Source of the DNA: Puffinus mauretanicus
Lineage: Eukaryota; Chordata; Aves; Procellariiformes; Procellariidae
Reading direction: 5' to 3'
DNA: 64,000 nt
Assembly (NCBI GenBank): GCA_023333565.1
Contig: JAJKFH010001941.1
Location: 558,001-622,000 of the forward strand
Part shown: in pieces, positions 1 to 14,958 of the stretch
Numbering within the stretch: position 1 is the first letter of the stretch
Layout of the letters: every line of letters starts with the position of its first letter
Program-made: the position numbers and the translations under genes
The notes under the pieces: generated by a model
The model's database searches: none
The model's input: the letters and a program-made list of their open reading frames with translations, nothing else
What the model was told of the DNA's origin: nothing

Positions 1-2938
1 AACAGTTGAAATCCACCTCTGAAGAGATTAGGTTTAGTTGTGCACTTAAAGAAGAGACCCAAACTCTATTTAACTTTTAAATTGCACATTTTCTGAGCAT
101 TTTGAGTAAAAATTAATTTTGAAATTTTCAAGTAAGGTCTTTAGTCTTTCTTCCTACTTCCCACTGACACCTTCACGCAGCATTTCTTCACATGATCTAT
201 TTTGAAAGACCATGCTTAGACTGCAATTGTAATTCAACATAGCAAGCCTTTTATGATTGTGATCCATCGGTAACTCTTGGGAGGCTGAGTGTGATTTTTC
301 AAGGTAGACTACACAGTTGCACCAGTGAGTAAATGCTATGGGAAAAAATGGATGTGTCAGAAATTCTCATTAGTAGTTTACCTGGCTCAGTTGTCTCTAC
401 CATTGAAGTTCTTCATCTTCCATATGGATATGGCCACAGGGGCTTGAAAGGCTCTTCATTAGTGTTACAGCTCCAGGATCTGTTTGGGGATTGAAGGAGA
501 GAGTGCAGGAGGAGTCCTTAAAGTGCAGAGAGCTTGGGAACCCAGAAACAAGCTCCATATTAGCTATAACGGCAGTTGTCCCGTATACCTGTAAATCAAA
601 TGTTGTAAAGGTCAGACTTCCCTGTATGCTGTGGCTGCTTCATACTGCTGTGTTGTCCTCGTGAATCTACACTGAAAAAATCAGTCAGTTAAGAGCTACA
701 GACTGAAAGATGCTGCTTTGAATCATTAAAATTATTATGCGGTAATGGCGGTTTTGTTTGTTACTCAGTGTCTACATATGAAAATTGCCAGTTATGGTAG
801 GGCTAAGCAAAGAGAAAAAAGCTCTGATAAGATGGAGTTCAGCCTGAGGTCACTTACATGTGGAGTGAGATTGAGAACAAAAAGGAAATCGGCCTAGTTT
901 TCAAGGGGTGCAGTTCATTATTTTTGTACAATTTAGAAGCACCTAGGTTAGAGCTAGGCTTACCTACTATACCATTCCAATGAAACCATGATTTTGTTTC
1001 TTTTTTTATTTGTAAGTACCTTTTTCTGTTTGGTTATCAACCTTCAGTCTTACTGGAGACAACTTGGCCCATTTCAGTAAACTGGGCTCTGTCCTGTTAC
1101 TCTCTTCTTTCAACCTTCCTTCGGATTTTAAAAAAACTGCTCAAAAGCTGCATGTGTTGAAAAATCTGATGTCTTCTAATAGTTGCTGCCTATTGTTTAG
1201 AGGATTCAAAGTTGGGGGAAACGGGTCTTGCACATACACTGAAGCGTGAACCAAGGACAGTGCCTTTATTCTCCCTGCCACTTCGGAAGCACCGTAGCCC
1301 GAGGAGACCCCACGGTCACTGGAGTGCAGCAGTCTGACAGCTTCAGCGTGCAGAGGGACCAGCTACCGGAGATAACCATCCTCTTACTGATCTTTCTAAG
1401 TAGCGCTTCATGCTGGGAATGGACATAGAGAGTTTGTTTTCAAATCTCGTGCTGATGAGCCTTGATCTCTTGCAATCTCTGAAACAAGTTATTTGATGGG
1501 AAATTAATTGATGGTTGAACAGCTTTCTGAAGATAAGAAAAATAGATTTCCTGAGTTGCTGGGACTGGAGATATGGAGTAAGGTGGATATAGGAGAGAAT
1601 TTGAACAAAGAACAATTTCCAGTCTTGTCAGAAAATACTGCTTTGTGTTTATAAATAAGTCTGTTTTATTGTACATAGGGTACATGTCAGCATGTAGATA
1701 AAACAGTATGAATTTAAAATGTAGTTTTCCAGATGACTAGTTGATTGTTTTATACCTATAGGTATAAACAGGTTTATACCTATATACCTTAGGTAGGACA
1801 CGAAAATTGAAAGCAATTAGAGGGAAGATGTTTCAGTGATATAGGGCACTAGGAGTGTTTCTATGTGTCATCGTAATCCCTATGTGTGTACGTTAGAGCT
1901 TTCCTGCACTTTTCGTGACACAAGTTCATACATGGATGATTATGTGAGAGACTGTGAGCCCTCACCTGCGCCTGTAGTGAGGGCTCTTTAGCCTTCTGGT
2001 CAGAGCTGGGCTTTGGAAAAGAAACCAGTAGGTGGATAAAACAGGATTTAAACCAGAATTACCTTTTCTCACAGGCACAGATAGGAGATAAATCTAATGC
2101 AATTGAAACGGTCTTCATAACATAACTTCATAGCTTTGAGGTATATCTGAAAGATTTTTCTAAGAGAAAATCTAAGAGGGAAGAAGTTGACTTTATACCA
2201 TCAGCAGAGAAGACCTTATTTTAAGAAAAAGAAAGTTGAGGGAGTTGGGGGGTTATACATGGAGCGTGTATGGTTTTCTTCTGTCCTGGTTCAGGGGTTT
2301 GATCACTCATTAAAATGGAATAAAAATTGTTGACTGCACCTAAGGTTCATTGTGGACTTCCATGTATGTAAATGAGATCCATATAGTAAAGGCTTGTATG
2401 CCCGCTGCAAATCATACTTGTAGCTACTTCTTAATATTTGGCTAGTATATTCCAGCCCTGTACAGCATGCCAAGTTCTCATGAGTCTCTTTTCTTCATAT
2501 ACTGCCTCTTAGAATTTGGCAGTCGAGCATTGATGAAAATTGCTGATTCAGGGCACAGTTTAGAGCGAAGGCAGCTGCAGCAGAACATCCACTGCTTCTG
2601 CAGCATGCAGAGGCAGCAGTGGTGGGAGCACAAGGGAAGCTTATTTCTTGTTCTGACAGTTAAACACACAGACATGTAAATGTTTCACATTTGAAAAGGC
2701 AAACAAGTACAGCTGTGGGTCATTTTCAAAACAAGTATGTTGTTCCTCTTTAGCTTTATTTTGTAAAATGCCTTTTATATTGCAGCTAGATTGCAAAACG
2801 GATTGGAAATTAGGAAGAAAAATTGTGAAAATTACAAGTCTAAAAGTGCCATAGTGCTATGCACCAGAATAATGCTGTGATCTTCCAGCTAATGAAAATC
2901 TCAATATCTGATGTTAGCTTTTGCTTACTGTGCTGCAG
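1..2938 (+). other. CARMIL1: Intron of CARMIL1 (3' part)
   Basis: No exon with convincing borders and CARMIL-like translation is visible. The stretch is AT-rich apart from a GC-richer patch at about 1230-1430 that I cannot assign. It contains a strong palindromic cluster at 1751-1784, listed separately. It ends in a usable acceptor (tgctgcag). Confidence 0.7.
1751..1784. repeat. Nested palindrome
   Basis: Positions 1751-1766 read the same on both strands (16 bp, tatacctataggtata). Overlapping it, 1757-1769 and 1772-1784 are perfect 13-bp inverted arms around a 2-bp loop. This could be a remnant of a small inverted-repeat transposon or a chance AT-rich palindrome. No flanking duplication was found. 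Confidence 0.7.
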
Positions 2939-3114
2939 ACGCTCCTTGAGTCTATGGTGGATGCAGCAGAAAACCTTTGCCCAAATGTAATGAAGAAAGC
3001 TCGCATCCGTGAAGATCTGATTGAGGCTAGCACTGAGAAGATTTCCATCCCACGCACTTTTGTGAAAAATGTCCTCTTGGAGCAATCTGGAATTGATATC
3101 CTCAATAAAATTAG
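2939..3114 (+). CDS. CARMIL1: CARMIL1 exon: helical dimerisation region
   Basis: Residues 1-58, entered in phase 0 after the acceptor tgctgcag and leaving two bases of a split Ser codon before the donor gtactt. The translation begins [20 protein letters not shown] and continues to [10 protein letters not shown], typical of the helical domain that follows the leucine-rich repeats in CARMIL proteins and supports antiparallel dimerisation. The reading frame is open upstream of the acceptor for only a few codons, and those do not resemble CARMIL, so the exon start is set by the splice site. The sequence is intact with no stop or frameshift. Confidence 0.95.
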
Positions 3115-5286
<2,172 letters not shown>

Positions 5287-6114
5287 TGAATATGTGGGGT
5301 ATCTTAACAATGCCATTTACATTCATAACTTGTTCAGTTTCTCCTTAGCACAGCTCTATTTGGAAATTGGTCTTACTTTCATTGGCATCACTGACATATT
5401 TTGAAATAATGATCATGGGACTTTTGCCTCTTTGCTTTAAGGAAGATACAACCTTAGAAGAGGCTGCATTATATATTTGTCCTATTATCTTTTGCACTAT
5501 TGTCAGATCTAAAACTAAAAATGCCATCAGGATGCAACATTGAGTCATTAGTTAAGAAGAGTGCCAGTGCTTGTCCTGGTGAGATAATAAGGGTCGGTTG
5601 CTCGTGAAATGAGAGGTAAAATTTCATTCTTTAGAGGAGGGACTGCTGAGACCTTGTTCCCTGAATGAGTACATCTTGAGGCTACCTCAGAAATGTAGGT
5701 ATCAAGTTTGAAGAGAAAGGAGTAGAAACGTAGGTAAGTGTTTCAAATAACACTGTCATTTGAAGGTGCTGACCTGTCAGGAGGCACAGTTATTTATTAT
5801 AAAGGTACTTGCTTCATCAGGAGTAGAAGAAATAAACAACTGTGTATCCACAGAAAAACATTTTTGTTTCTAATGCAATGGGCCTCTGTAAGGAGAATCC
5901 AGTACTTTTTTTTTAAAGAAGCTAGTGGGTGGTCATTCTCCTGATTGAATTTGCTCTTCATTTCTAATTGAAATTTCTCTGGCTTCAGCTTGCAGTCATG
6001 AATTTTTTCAGATGCTTTTCCCCACAAGATAAGGGAACCATATATATTTCTCTTTATTTCCTCTCTGCGAAAGTTCTCATACATAGAAAACAAACCACTC
6101 TTCCCTGCCTCGCC

Positions 6115-6149
6115 TTTTTTTTCTTTTTTTTTTTCCTTTTTTTTTTTTT
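6115..6149. repeat. T-rich low-complexity tract
   Basis: About 35 bases of T broken by two C-containing interruptions, followed by AAATAAATTAAA. It could be the antisense poly(A) tail of a retrocopy, but no gene body is visible beside it, so I treat it as low-complexity DNA. Confidence 0.8.
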
Positions 6150-6369
6150 AAATAAATTAAAAGACTGGGTTATTTGAGGGTGCGTCTTCATGATACAGAG
6201 CAGCATTGTGTAAAGATACAACCTCTGGTCTCAGGAGCTATGCAGCAGCATCAGCCTGCTGTGTGAGTGGCCACATTAATTAGCTCCAGTTGGTCCTGGA
6301 GCAGGCTCAGCTGGCATATGCGGTGGGCTGTCTCTGTCCAGTGGTATTGCACAACTTGGACTTACCCCG

Positions 6370-7600
6370 ACACTTGCACAGTAAGTCATTTTCTCCAGTC
6401 TTTGAGTCACTTCAGTAACAATCCTCTGCACTTTCTCCAGCTGTTTTAAAAGCCTCTTTTAAAATTATGGTCCCCAGAACCAGACAGGCTATCCCAGTGT
6501 TTTAACCAACACCATATATAGGAGTGAAATTGTTTTTCTCCTGATATTCTTTACTCCTCGTATTTACATGGCCAACGAGATAAGAATTCATTCCTTTTGT
6601 CAGAGTTTCAGTGGTAGCTCATTTTCAGGACTGGGTTTGCTAGATCTCACTCCCAGTAATGGCTTCTGGACGCTTGACACTTGCTGCCTTTCAGGATTGT
6701 GTCCATAGCTAATTGTCAGTGCTCTTAGTTCCTGAGGAATGATTGTCTGTACATTTGATTTGAGCTGATTTACTTTGTGATCCATTTTGGCATGCGTTAG
6801 TAACATGTCCCTTTCACTGTTTAACTCTCCTATGTTTCTGTTAGCTGCAGATTATTCCAAATAGTATAGCACTGATGAAAACATTGAAGAGTACGGATCT
6901 CAAAAATGCTGGTAGAGGAACTCCTGTCTAATTTGTCAGTGTTAATCTTCAACTGACAGCTGCAATCTGAGAACTGGCAGCTAGTTCTTAATACAGCAAA
7001 GATTAAATGCACCAATATAGTTCTGTGCCAGCTCCCTAAATTGGAGTGTCACATACTGCTAATTGAGCCACCTACAAATGTCTGTGTACGTTGCATTGAC
7101 ACAGTAGCATTTGAGGCAAATTTGAAAATAAACCTTGTTTGACAAGACCTGAGTTTGCCTAATGTAATAATGATTAGCATTAATTATTATTCTAGCCATT
7201 TTAGTGTGATTAAAGATAAATCCATAATAGCTTTCCAGTTGTCTTTCCTGAGTAGACACTAGACTAAGTGAGCTATAATTGAATGAGGTCATCTGTTTAC
7301 CCTTTTTGATGGTTAACAAAACTACAATCCACTGGTTGTCTGGAGATGTTAAGCAGTGGACTACATCTCTCCCTAGCTGCCTCTTTGAAGGCTTCTGTGA
7401 CTAACTGATTTGGGCCAGCTGATCTTCAAATACTTGCTTTTAACAGATGTTATTTAATATTCTCTTTAGTTACCAAGAGAACTAGAAAATATTTCATCAT
7501 TTTCCTGACAACACGAACCCACTCCATTCCAAGTACCATCCAGGGTGGTTTATATAACATTCTCTGTGTTCTTAGTAACAGTTTTTGCTATGCAGGTCTA
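6370..7600 (-). mobile_element. Degenerate ancient CR1-like LINE fragment (suspected)
   Basis: On the minus strand the part around 6380-6500 has the cadence of the CR1 3' coding region: a ctggagaaagtgcagagg-like stretch (counterpart of the LExVQRRAT block) lies beside a gttctggggaccat stretch (counterpart of the FWGP block). Sequence to about 7.6 kb looks like the same class of old vertebrate LINE, but is too decayed to translate. The extent is uncertain and family assignment is from memory of CR1 structure, not from an alignment. Confidence 0.35.
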
Positions 7601-8178
7601 AAAATGGATTTTATTATTGTTAAGAGTTTTTCCTCTCTGATATTTAAAAAAAATGTATCTTATTCCATAGATCTATCAATGATGAATTTTTTTCTTTTTA
7701 TGGTAACCTCTACCTATTTCTTCAGTGATACAGAACTGAGGTATTTTAACAAAGCTGTCCTGTTTTTTGAATAGTGGGAGGTAACATTTTGGCCATCTAA
7801 TAATTATGAAAATTGTATTAGCTGAAACGGTACATGTCTTTGTGTTATTTAATTTTAAAAAAACAGTCGAGGACAAAGCTGCTCTTCCATCCCTTTTTTT
7901 TCTTTATAATAAAGACAGAACAAATGCTGAGGAAGCCCCATAATACTATTGTAAGTCAAAAGTAAGATGGCTTTTTATCTGACCTTTTTCCTTTTCTTTT
8001 TTCCTGTTAGACTTTCTCCCTTCCTTCTTAGAATGTGTGATGGAAGGAGTTGGAGAAAACAAAACAAAACAAACCCAGTGGGAAGATTTGCTTTTGTGAT
8101 TGGTCTTCTAGGACCTGTGATCACTTAAGTTCTGTAAGCTTTCTGGTTGGGTTTGGTTTGCCTTTTTTAACAGTTTGA

Positions 8179-8466
<288 letters not shown>

Positions 8467-11400
8467 TAGGAATTGGCTTCTAGAAAAAATAAATGTACTT
8501 GTGAACATTTTGTCTGAGTTGCATATTGCTGTTCAGCAAAGGAAAAGCTTTTCCCTTTTCTTCACTTCTCCTTTCCTGGTACCTATTCAAGGTATTTCCC
8601 TTGCATACATTGGTACAATCAAGCTAGTACAATAAACGTCTCTTCCACTGGCCGAAGTTTCACAGAGGTTCAGTTGCAGTAATAAATTGGACCATGCTAT
8701 CCTTTGACAACATGCTGCTTCCTGCCTTTGTCTTCATTCTACTTGACATGGATTCCTCTGAGCCATGACAAAAAATGCTTCTGCCTGAAAGTTATATTAG
8801 TGACCATGAACAGAAGTTGACTTTTTTTAAATTGGCTTTTGGATGTATGGAAGAAGTCTTAAAACCTTGAGACTGGGCTGCAAGCGATTCTAGAGGCCAA
8901 GCTTTTCAAAAGTAATTGAGTTAGAGTGTGAGATACAGTAAAAATGCTGAACGTAAATCACTGAAGTGCCTTATAAAATCCCGTGTGTGACTTTTATTAT
9001 AAAGATGGCTCCGTGCCGTATCATGATTCTTTACGAGATGTAAATCCACATAATTACAAATAAATGGGTTGCTAACTGTTTTCAAGCTCAAATCCCCCTC
9101 CACCAAGCTTGGTCTGTTGAGGAACTCTACTGTGGAAAGGAACTTCAGGGAGCACTTCTCTATTACAACTTAGTCAGTCTTCATGGTCACTGCTGCAAGG
9201 GATGGGCTTTCTCCTCTGCCCTCCTAGCTGGCTCCTTGGCCAAGTGCAGAAGCTAAACTGGCAGAAAAATTGATTGCATCTTTTTGTAGAAGAAGTTTTA
9301 TTGATTCAGCTCCCTGAATAGACTTACTGCAGAGGCAGACAAGTACAGCTCAAGAGAAGGAGCAGCAGGGTTGCTACTTTCTGCAGCAGCTATCTGTTGG
9401 TCTCGCTTAGCTATAAAACAAAAGCACACCTTCATTGGAAATATCAGCTTAAAATAGTTCTCTCTCCCTTCCAAATCTCCTTTTTCACCAAGATTTGATT
9501 TGATGCACTATTTGTCTGAATGTCACAAATCCCTGTGAGGCATGTGGTGTTGATGGCATCATCTGGCTCATAACTGGTACTATCAAGGTCCAGAAGATTT
9601 CTGTAGCCAACATTCAGTAATCATATGATTAAATCTCCCTAAATCCTATGGGAGAGAGACATCCCAGTAAAATACATGGCATCTGAACCCTATAGCTGTA
9701 AGTTAGCTTTTGCATGCTGGCTTCATATGTAGAAAAGTAAGCTAAGCGCTCATTTTGACACCCCACCCTCCCCCTTTAAATTTATTCTTGCAGCCTGTTA
9801 AGAATAATAATACTGGAAATTTAAAAAATAGCTCCTGTCTTTATCTCATATCACCATGGTTATATGAAAGGATCATATCGCTATGCTGTTATCTTTCACT
9901 TTGGTCATATTAAAATAATGGAAATGTGATGATGCTTACACTCTTTAAAAGATGCATTAAATGCTAACTGTACTTAGCTTCAGAAGTGTTTATATCTCTC
10001 TTCATTCTCTTCATCCACCCTCATCTTGCACAGAGATTCAAATACCTTTGTGACCCAGATTCTCATCAATATCTAATTTCTGAAGAGAATGGAGCATCAA
10101 ATAAACACGAGGCAGTAATCTTAGTGTTAAAGAACACATTTATTAAAAACCGTAATCCATTTTTAAGAGCTGCTTTTTGCATCGTGGGTGCAAGTGATAT
10201 TAGCTGCTGTTGTAAAAATACATAGATAAATAGATAGCCCCAAGAGGCTGCGTAATACAGGGATTTTTACTGAGCTAGTGTTCTTACTGAGTTTTTTGCA
10301 ACTAAAAGCATCTTAAGGATGGATTTCTTGCATCTTCTGGGTGGAGTTAGTAACTTCAAAGATGTATTTTAGCTATGGGAAAGTCCTACAGATTTCAGAT
10401 ATTGTCTTGGAAAAATTAACCTGATTTGTGGCAGCTTTTAAGTGTCATACAGATATTTGCATGGAAATGAGGAACCTTCTGAAAGGGGCATCAGTGAATG
10501 CTTTGTGAGCTGGTCGGTGCAGGAAACAGATATGTTGCTGAAAGATTTTACTAGAAAGAGAAGCATACGGTTTTATGAACTATAATTATGAACCTAATTT
10601 CCTTTGATTATTTTTAATCTGAAATGAGAAATAGCTATTTAGGTCCCACTTTCAAAATGGCATTAGTGCAGAACACTGCCTTGTTTGGCCATTGGAAAGT
10701 ATTGCAAAGTGTGATGATAAAACAGATTTTAGCCTTCTCAGTAGACGATGCACCTGGCTGTGTATTCTGCAAACCTCAAACCTGAAACCTTGAATTACAG
10801 CTTGGTGTTGTGCATGTTTGGGAGCCTAATCTCCTATTGCCAAAAGAATATGGAACGTGGGATGAGGCTGATCGTGTTGCTGGGACGCCAGGAAAAACTA
10901 TCCTATTCTAAGCCCTGTCTATCAGTTCGCTCCAGCTAGTTGTCAAGATGTCTGAGGAAGAAGAGATTTTGGTCTCATAGGAGAGGCACTGAGCTTGGGC
11001 CACCATTTTGGGGGAGCTGGTTTCTTTTTCCATTTGCAAAACTGGATTCATTTTGCAAACCCATTATCTTCAGCAAGTCTGTTCTCTTCGTTCTTCTTTT
11101 CTTCAGCAAGCCTGTTGAGGATCAGTATTCTGGCTCAGGCAACGTATACAACAGCGTGTTGTTATTCATCAGCCTCCCTTGAAGCTGTATTTGAACAATT
11201 TGGGGAAAAACTGGATCCAGGCTCAGTTTTGACTCTAGGTTACAGGTAGATTATATAGCACTGAAGATGGGTGAATGACTATGAGTGAAGTAGATGTATT
11301 TGTAATAAAAGCTTATGAGCTTATGAGCTATTTGTTCTTGTATGCGGATTGAAAGTGGAAGACAGGAAGGTTTGTTTATAAAACCTGGACTGGCAGCATA

Positions 11401-14379
11401 GCAATCGGAAACCTCCAGTGCTGGTGATAGAAGGAACAAACAGGCACTGGTGTGTTTCACAGCCTGCCCACCTGTTCTCAAGCAGGGTGCCGAGTGGCTG
11501 TGGCTGGGAGTATTTCCCTGCCAGAGTAGAGAGTTGCCATCCATCCACTTTGATATGTATAAACCACACAGACAAGACAGAATGAAATATCACAAATGGG
11601 CCCATGAAATGCACCACTGAAAAATAGACTTTTAAATGTTATTTCTAGTATTTTTTGTTGTGGGAATTGGGATTTACTAAATACCAAACTGTGCAGTTAA
11701 GGCTTATTAGCTTCAACTTAGGATATGATTCTCATCCAGCCTTTAACAGTGGCCTTAGAGCCCATAATATGAAAGATTTGTCAGTCATACTAGAATTTGC
11801 TAGTCTGTTAAATGAGTTCTGAAGAACGCTGGGAGTTATTGAGTGGTCCAGTGCAGGATGCGATACCTGGAACATTATGGACCCGAGACTTTCTGATCTT
11901 GCTGAGCTGCAGTACAGTAAATTGATACTTCCCTAATCCACAGCTATCTTAGTTGTCTGTGTTTAATTAGAGCTGCGTTGATGGTAATAAGTCTCATTAG
12001 ATAAAAGTTGCGTGCAAGTAAGATGGAAAGAAAAATCTTTATGCAGAAAATTACTTACTCTTCTCAGATGAAAGGAAAAACCATGGCCTGCTTTTCAGAG
12101 CTTAGACTCAATCATGAATTAACTTGATAAAATAGTACGGTTTCTCTAAAATTTTTCTGTGCGTATATGACGAGAGTGACAATTTTAAACTAATGCATGC
12201 ATTTTAAAACTAACTTTAAATAAAGCACCCTTTTTTACTGAGATTGAATATCATGTATCTTGGTATGTGTAATTGTGTAGGTAGATACTAACTGATTTAA
12301 TTTTGCATAATGCTTCTAGTTGTACTTTATCTTTATTCTTTCATAGCCATTAGTTCTTTGCAGAAAAAAGAGATATTAATTAATGCTCAATTCCCCACCA
12401 AAAAGTAATGGAGCATCTTTGTTAGATTGTGTTTAACAGTTATATTCTAAAGCTGCTCTTTTTTTAGCTATTTGAATGTTAGTTTGGCTTCAGGAATACT
12501 AAAAGGAGATCACCAGAGCTGAGCCACTATTTAAAGAAAAGTTTTGAGAGAAATAGCTTTTTTACTAGCAATCCATATACTCATCATCTTTAAAATATCC
12601 ATTTCAGCAATATAATTTTATTACTATAGGTAGTAACAACCATACAGCCAGGATAAGTATTGGTTTTAGAGCAAAGCAGAGGTTATTTGCGTTATGAAGA
12701 GGTATGGTAGGAAATTGTTTGAAACACGTAAAGGAATTGTAGGTTGTAATACACAAGCCTGCTTATAAATCTTCTTTAAAGCATTTCAGCATAAGATGGA
12801 AATGCTTGGACGGTAAATTATGTGTTTGCAAAAAAGCTTGTAGCTAATAGAAAAGGACTGCCTGTGATTAATATTGAATCTTAGCCATTTCTCATCTATT
12901 TCTAATTTTAACCATAGAGATGGTTCTATGACTTTAATGGAGGAAAGTAAAAAAAAAAAAAAATCCCATGAGTAATATATTAATGTTTTAGCCTTTACTG
13001 AACAATAGATTTCACCTATGCAGTAGAGAAGAAAATTTGCAGAAGTAGCAGAACGCTTGTGGATTGGTAGTGTATGTTTTTTCCTGGGAATGTACTAACT
13101 AGCCATTGTCAAAGTTAGCAGATTAGTCCAGTATCCAGGTGAAGACTTATGAACCTGTGGGTTCTGAAAGATAAGGAGTGTATGGACCTCGGTGTTTTCA
13201 GAGAAAAGGGAGAAATTGCACTCACCACACCAGAATTACATTATTTTTTAAAAAAAGAAAACTCACAAAGCACCACCTGAAAGCTTTTCTCTCCCCAACC
13301 CCTCATCCGAAACAAATTAGAATTAAAACAACAGAAACCCCTTCAGTTGCTTTCACTGGAGGAAGGAGAAAACCACGGTACAGACTCATGTACATGTGCA
13401 CTGGTACTGTAGAAAGAAAAATTAAAATAGAGATTCATTGGTATGCCCTGACGTACTACCACATCTGATTCTTGTTACTCTCTATTTACCTGCAGCAGAA
13501 TTGTCTCAGGCGTAGATAGTCAGCTTTTTGGATGAAAGACTGAACACCTACTGCAATAAAACCCCAGTTCCTGTTGGACTCCATATGTTCTCCTGCGCTA
13601 TAAATAAAGCTCTGGCTCTGCGACTGGCTTAATCCAACAGAAATCATTGTTTGTGCTGAAAAGAGCATTTCCACTTTCCCCTGTACACAGCTCACTCTTT
13701 CTTGCCCACACCCTCACACTTACACTGGTGTTCACACAGCCTCACTACAAACTGGGTGTGGAAATTGATTCAGCTGAAAATTAAGCTTTTTACGGAGGAT
13801 TTCTTTCCCAGGTTAGTTTACAGACTGACTAGTCCTGTGGTTGAGTTCACAAAACAAATCCTGAGCGGCAGGAACAAGCAGGCAGGGATGAGGGCAAAGG
13901 AGCAGCCTGGATGAATGCCGGATTAAATCGATTGTGACACTTGAGTTTCTCTCTTGTATGCATTAGCAGAAATGGGCCTTTGATGTCTAGTAAATACAGC
14001 ACTCTGTGGGAAGCTAGGAATTAGCATCATGGTATGCAAGAGTATTCTTGGCTTCTGAAAAGGCTCCATCACAGGCATGCGAGCAAAACTACTTCAGTGG
14101 GAGTCCAGTAATATTTCTGACTCACCGCGAACTAGCACATTTATGAAAACATCACCAGGAGGGGCACAGCACAGTGCCAGCGTGCTCCCTAAGCCCTTCC
14201 CTACTCGTACAGTGCTATGGCTGAGGAAGTAAGAGACAAAGGGAACCAGTGTGATAATTTTGCAGAACCTGTGAATATCTTCTTTATTTGCAAGTTGTGT
14301 GTTTATATGTTAGCCTCACAATTAGCATTACGATTACATTAATTTTAATTGTGAATATTTGTTACCTATCTTCTCCTGG

Positions 14380-14958
14380 TGTCGTGGTTTAACCCCAGCC
14401 AGCAATTAAGCCCCACAGAGCCGCTCAATCACTCTCCCTGGTGGGATGGGGGAGAGAATTGGAAGGCTAAAAGTGAGAAAACTCGTGGGTTGAGATAAAG
14501 ACAGTTTAATAGGGAAAGCATAAGCCACACACAAGCAAAGCAAAACAAGGAATTCCTTCACTGCTTTGCATCGGCAGGCAGGTGTGCAGCCATCTGCAGG
14601 AAAGTGGGGCTCCATCATGCGTAACAGTTACTTGGGAAGACAAACGCCATCACTCCGAACGTCCCCCTTCCTTCTTCTTCCCCCAGCTTTACATGCTGAG
14701 CATGATGTCGTATGGTATGGAATACCCCTTTGGTCAGCTGGGGTCAGCTGTCCCGGCTGTGTCCCCTCCCAACTTCTTGTGCACCCCCAGCCTACTCGCT
14801 GGTGGGGTGGTGTGAGAAGCAGAAAAGGCCTTGACTCTGCTCAGCAGTAACTGAAACATCCCTGTGTTATCAACACTGTTGTCAGCACAAATCCAAAACA
14901 TAGCCCCATACTGGCTACTATGAAGAAGATTAACTCTACCCCAGCCAAAACCAGCACA
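14380..14958 (+). mobile_element. Solo LTR of an avian endogenous retrovirus
   Basis: A 579-bp unit begins TGTCGTGGTTTAACCCCAGC and ends AAAACCAGCACA, giving the TG...CA ends of a retroviral LTR. It is bracketed by cctgg (14375-14379) and cttgg (14959-14963), a 5-bp target duplication with one mismatch. The internal stretch gtgggatgggggagag and the block tgggttgagataaagacagt followed by ttaatagg are, as I recall, typical of a common avian LTR group, probably class III (ERVL-like). No internal viral gene lies on either side, so recombination has left a solo LTR. Orientation is given by the TG...CA polarity of the family as I remember it. Confidence 0.8.

Noticed and set aside
10711..10800. Box C-like GTGATGA followed by CTGA, as in a C/D snoRNA
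   Set aside because: No terminal stem and no convincing C'/D' pair; likely chance.
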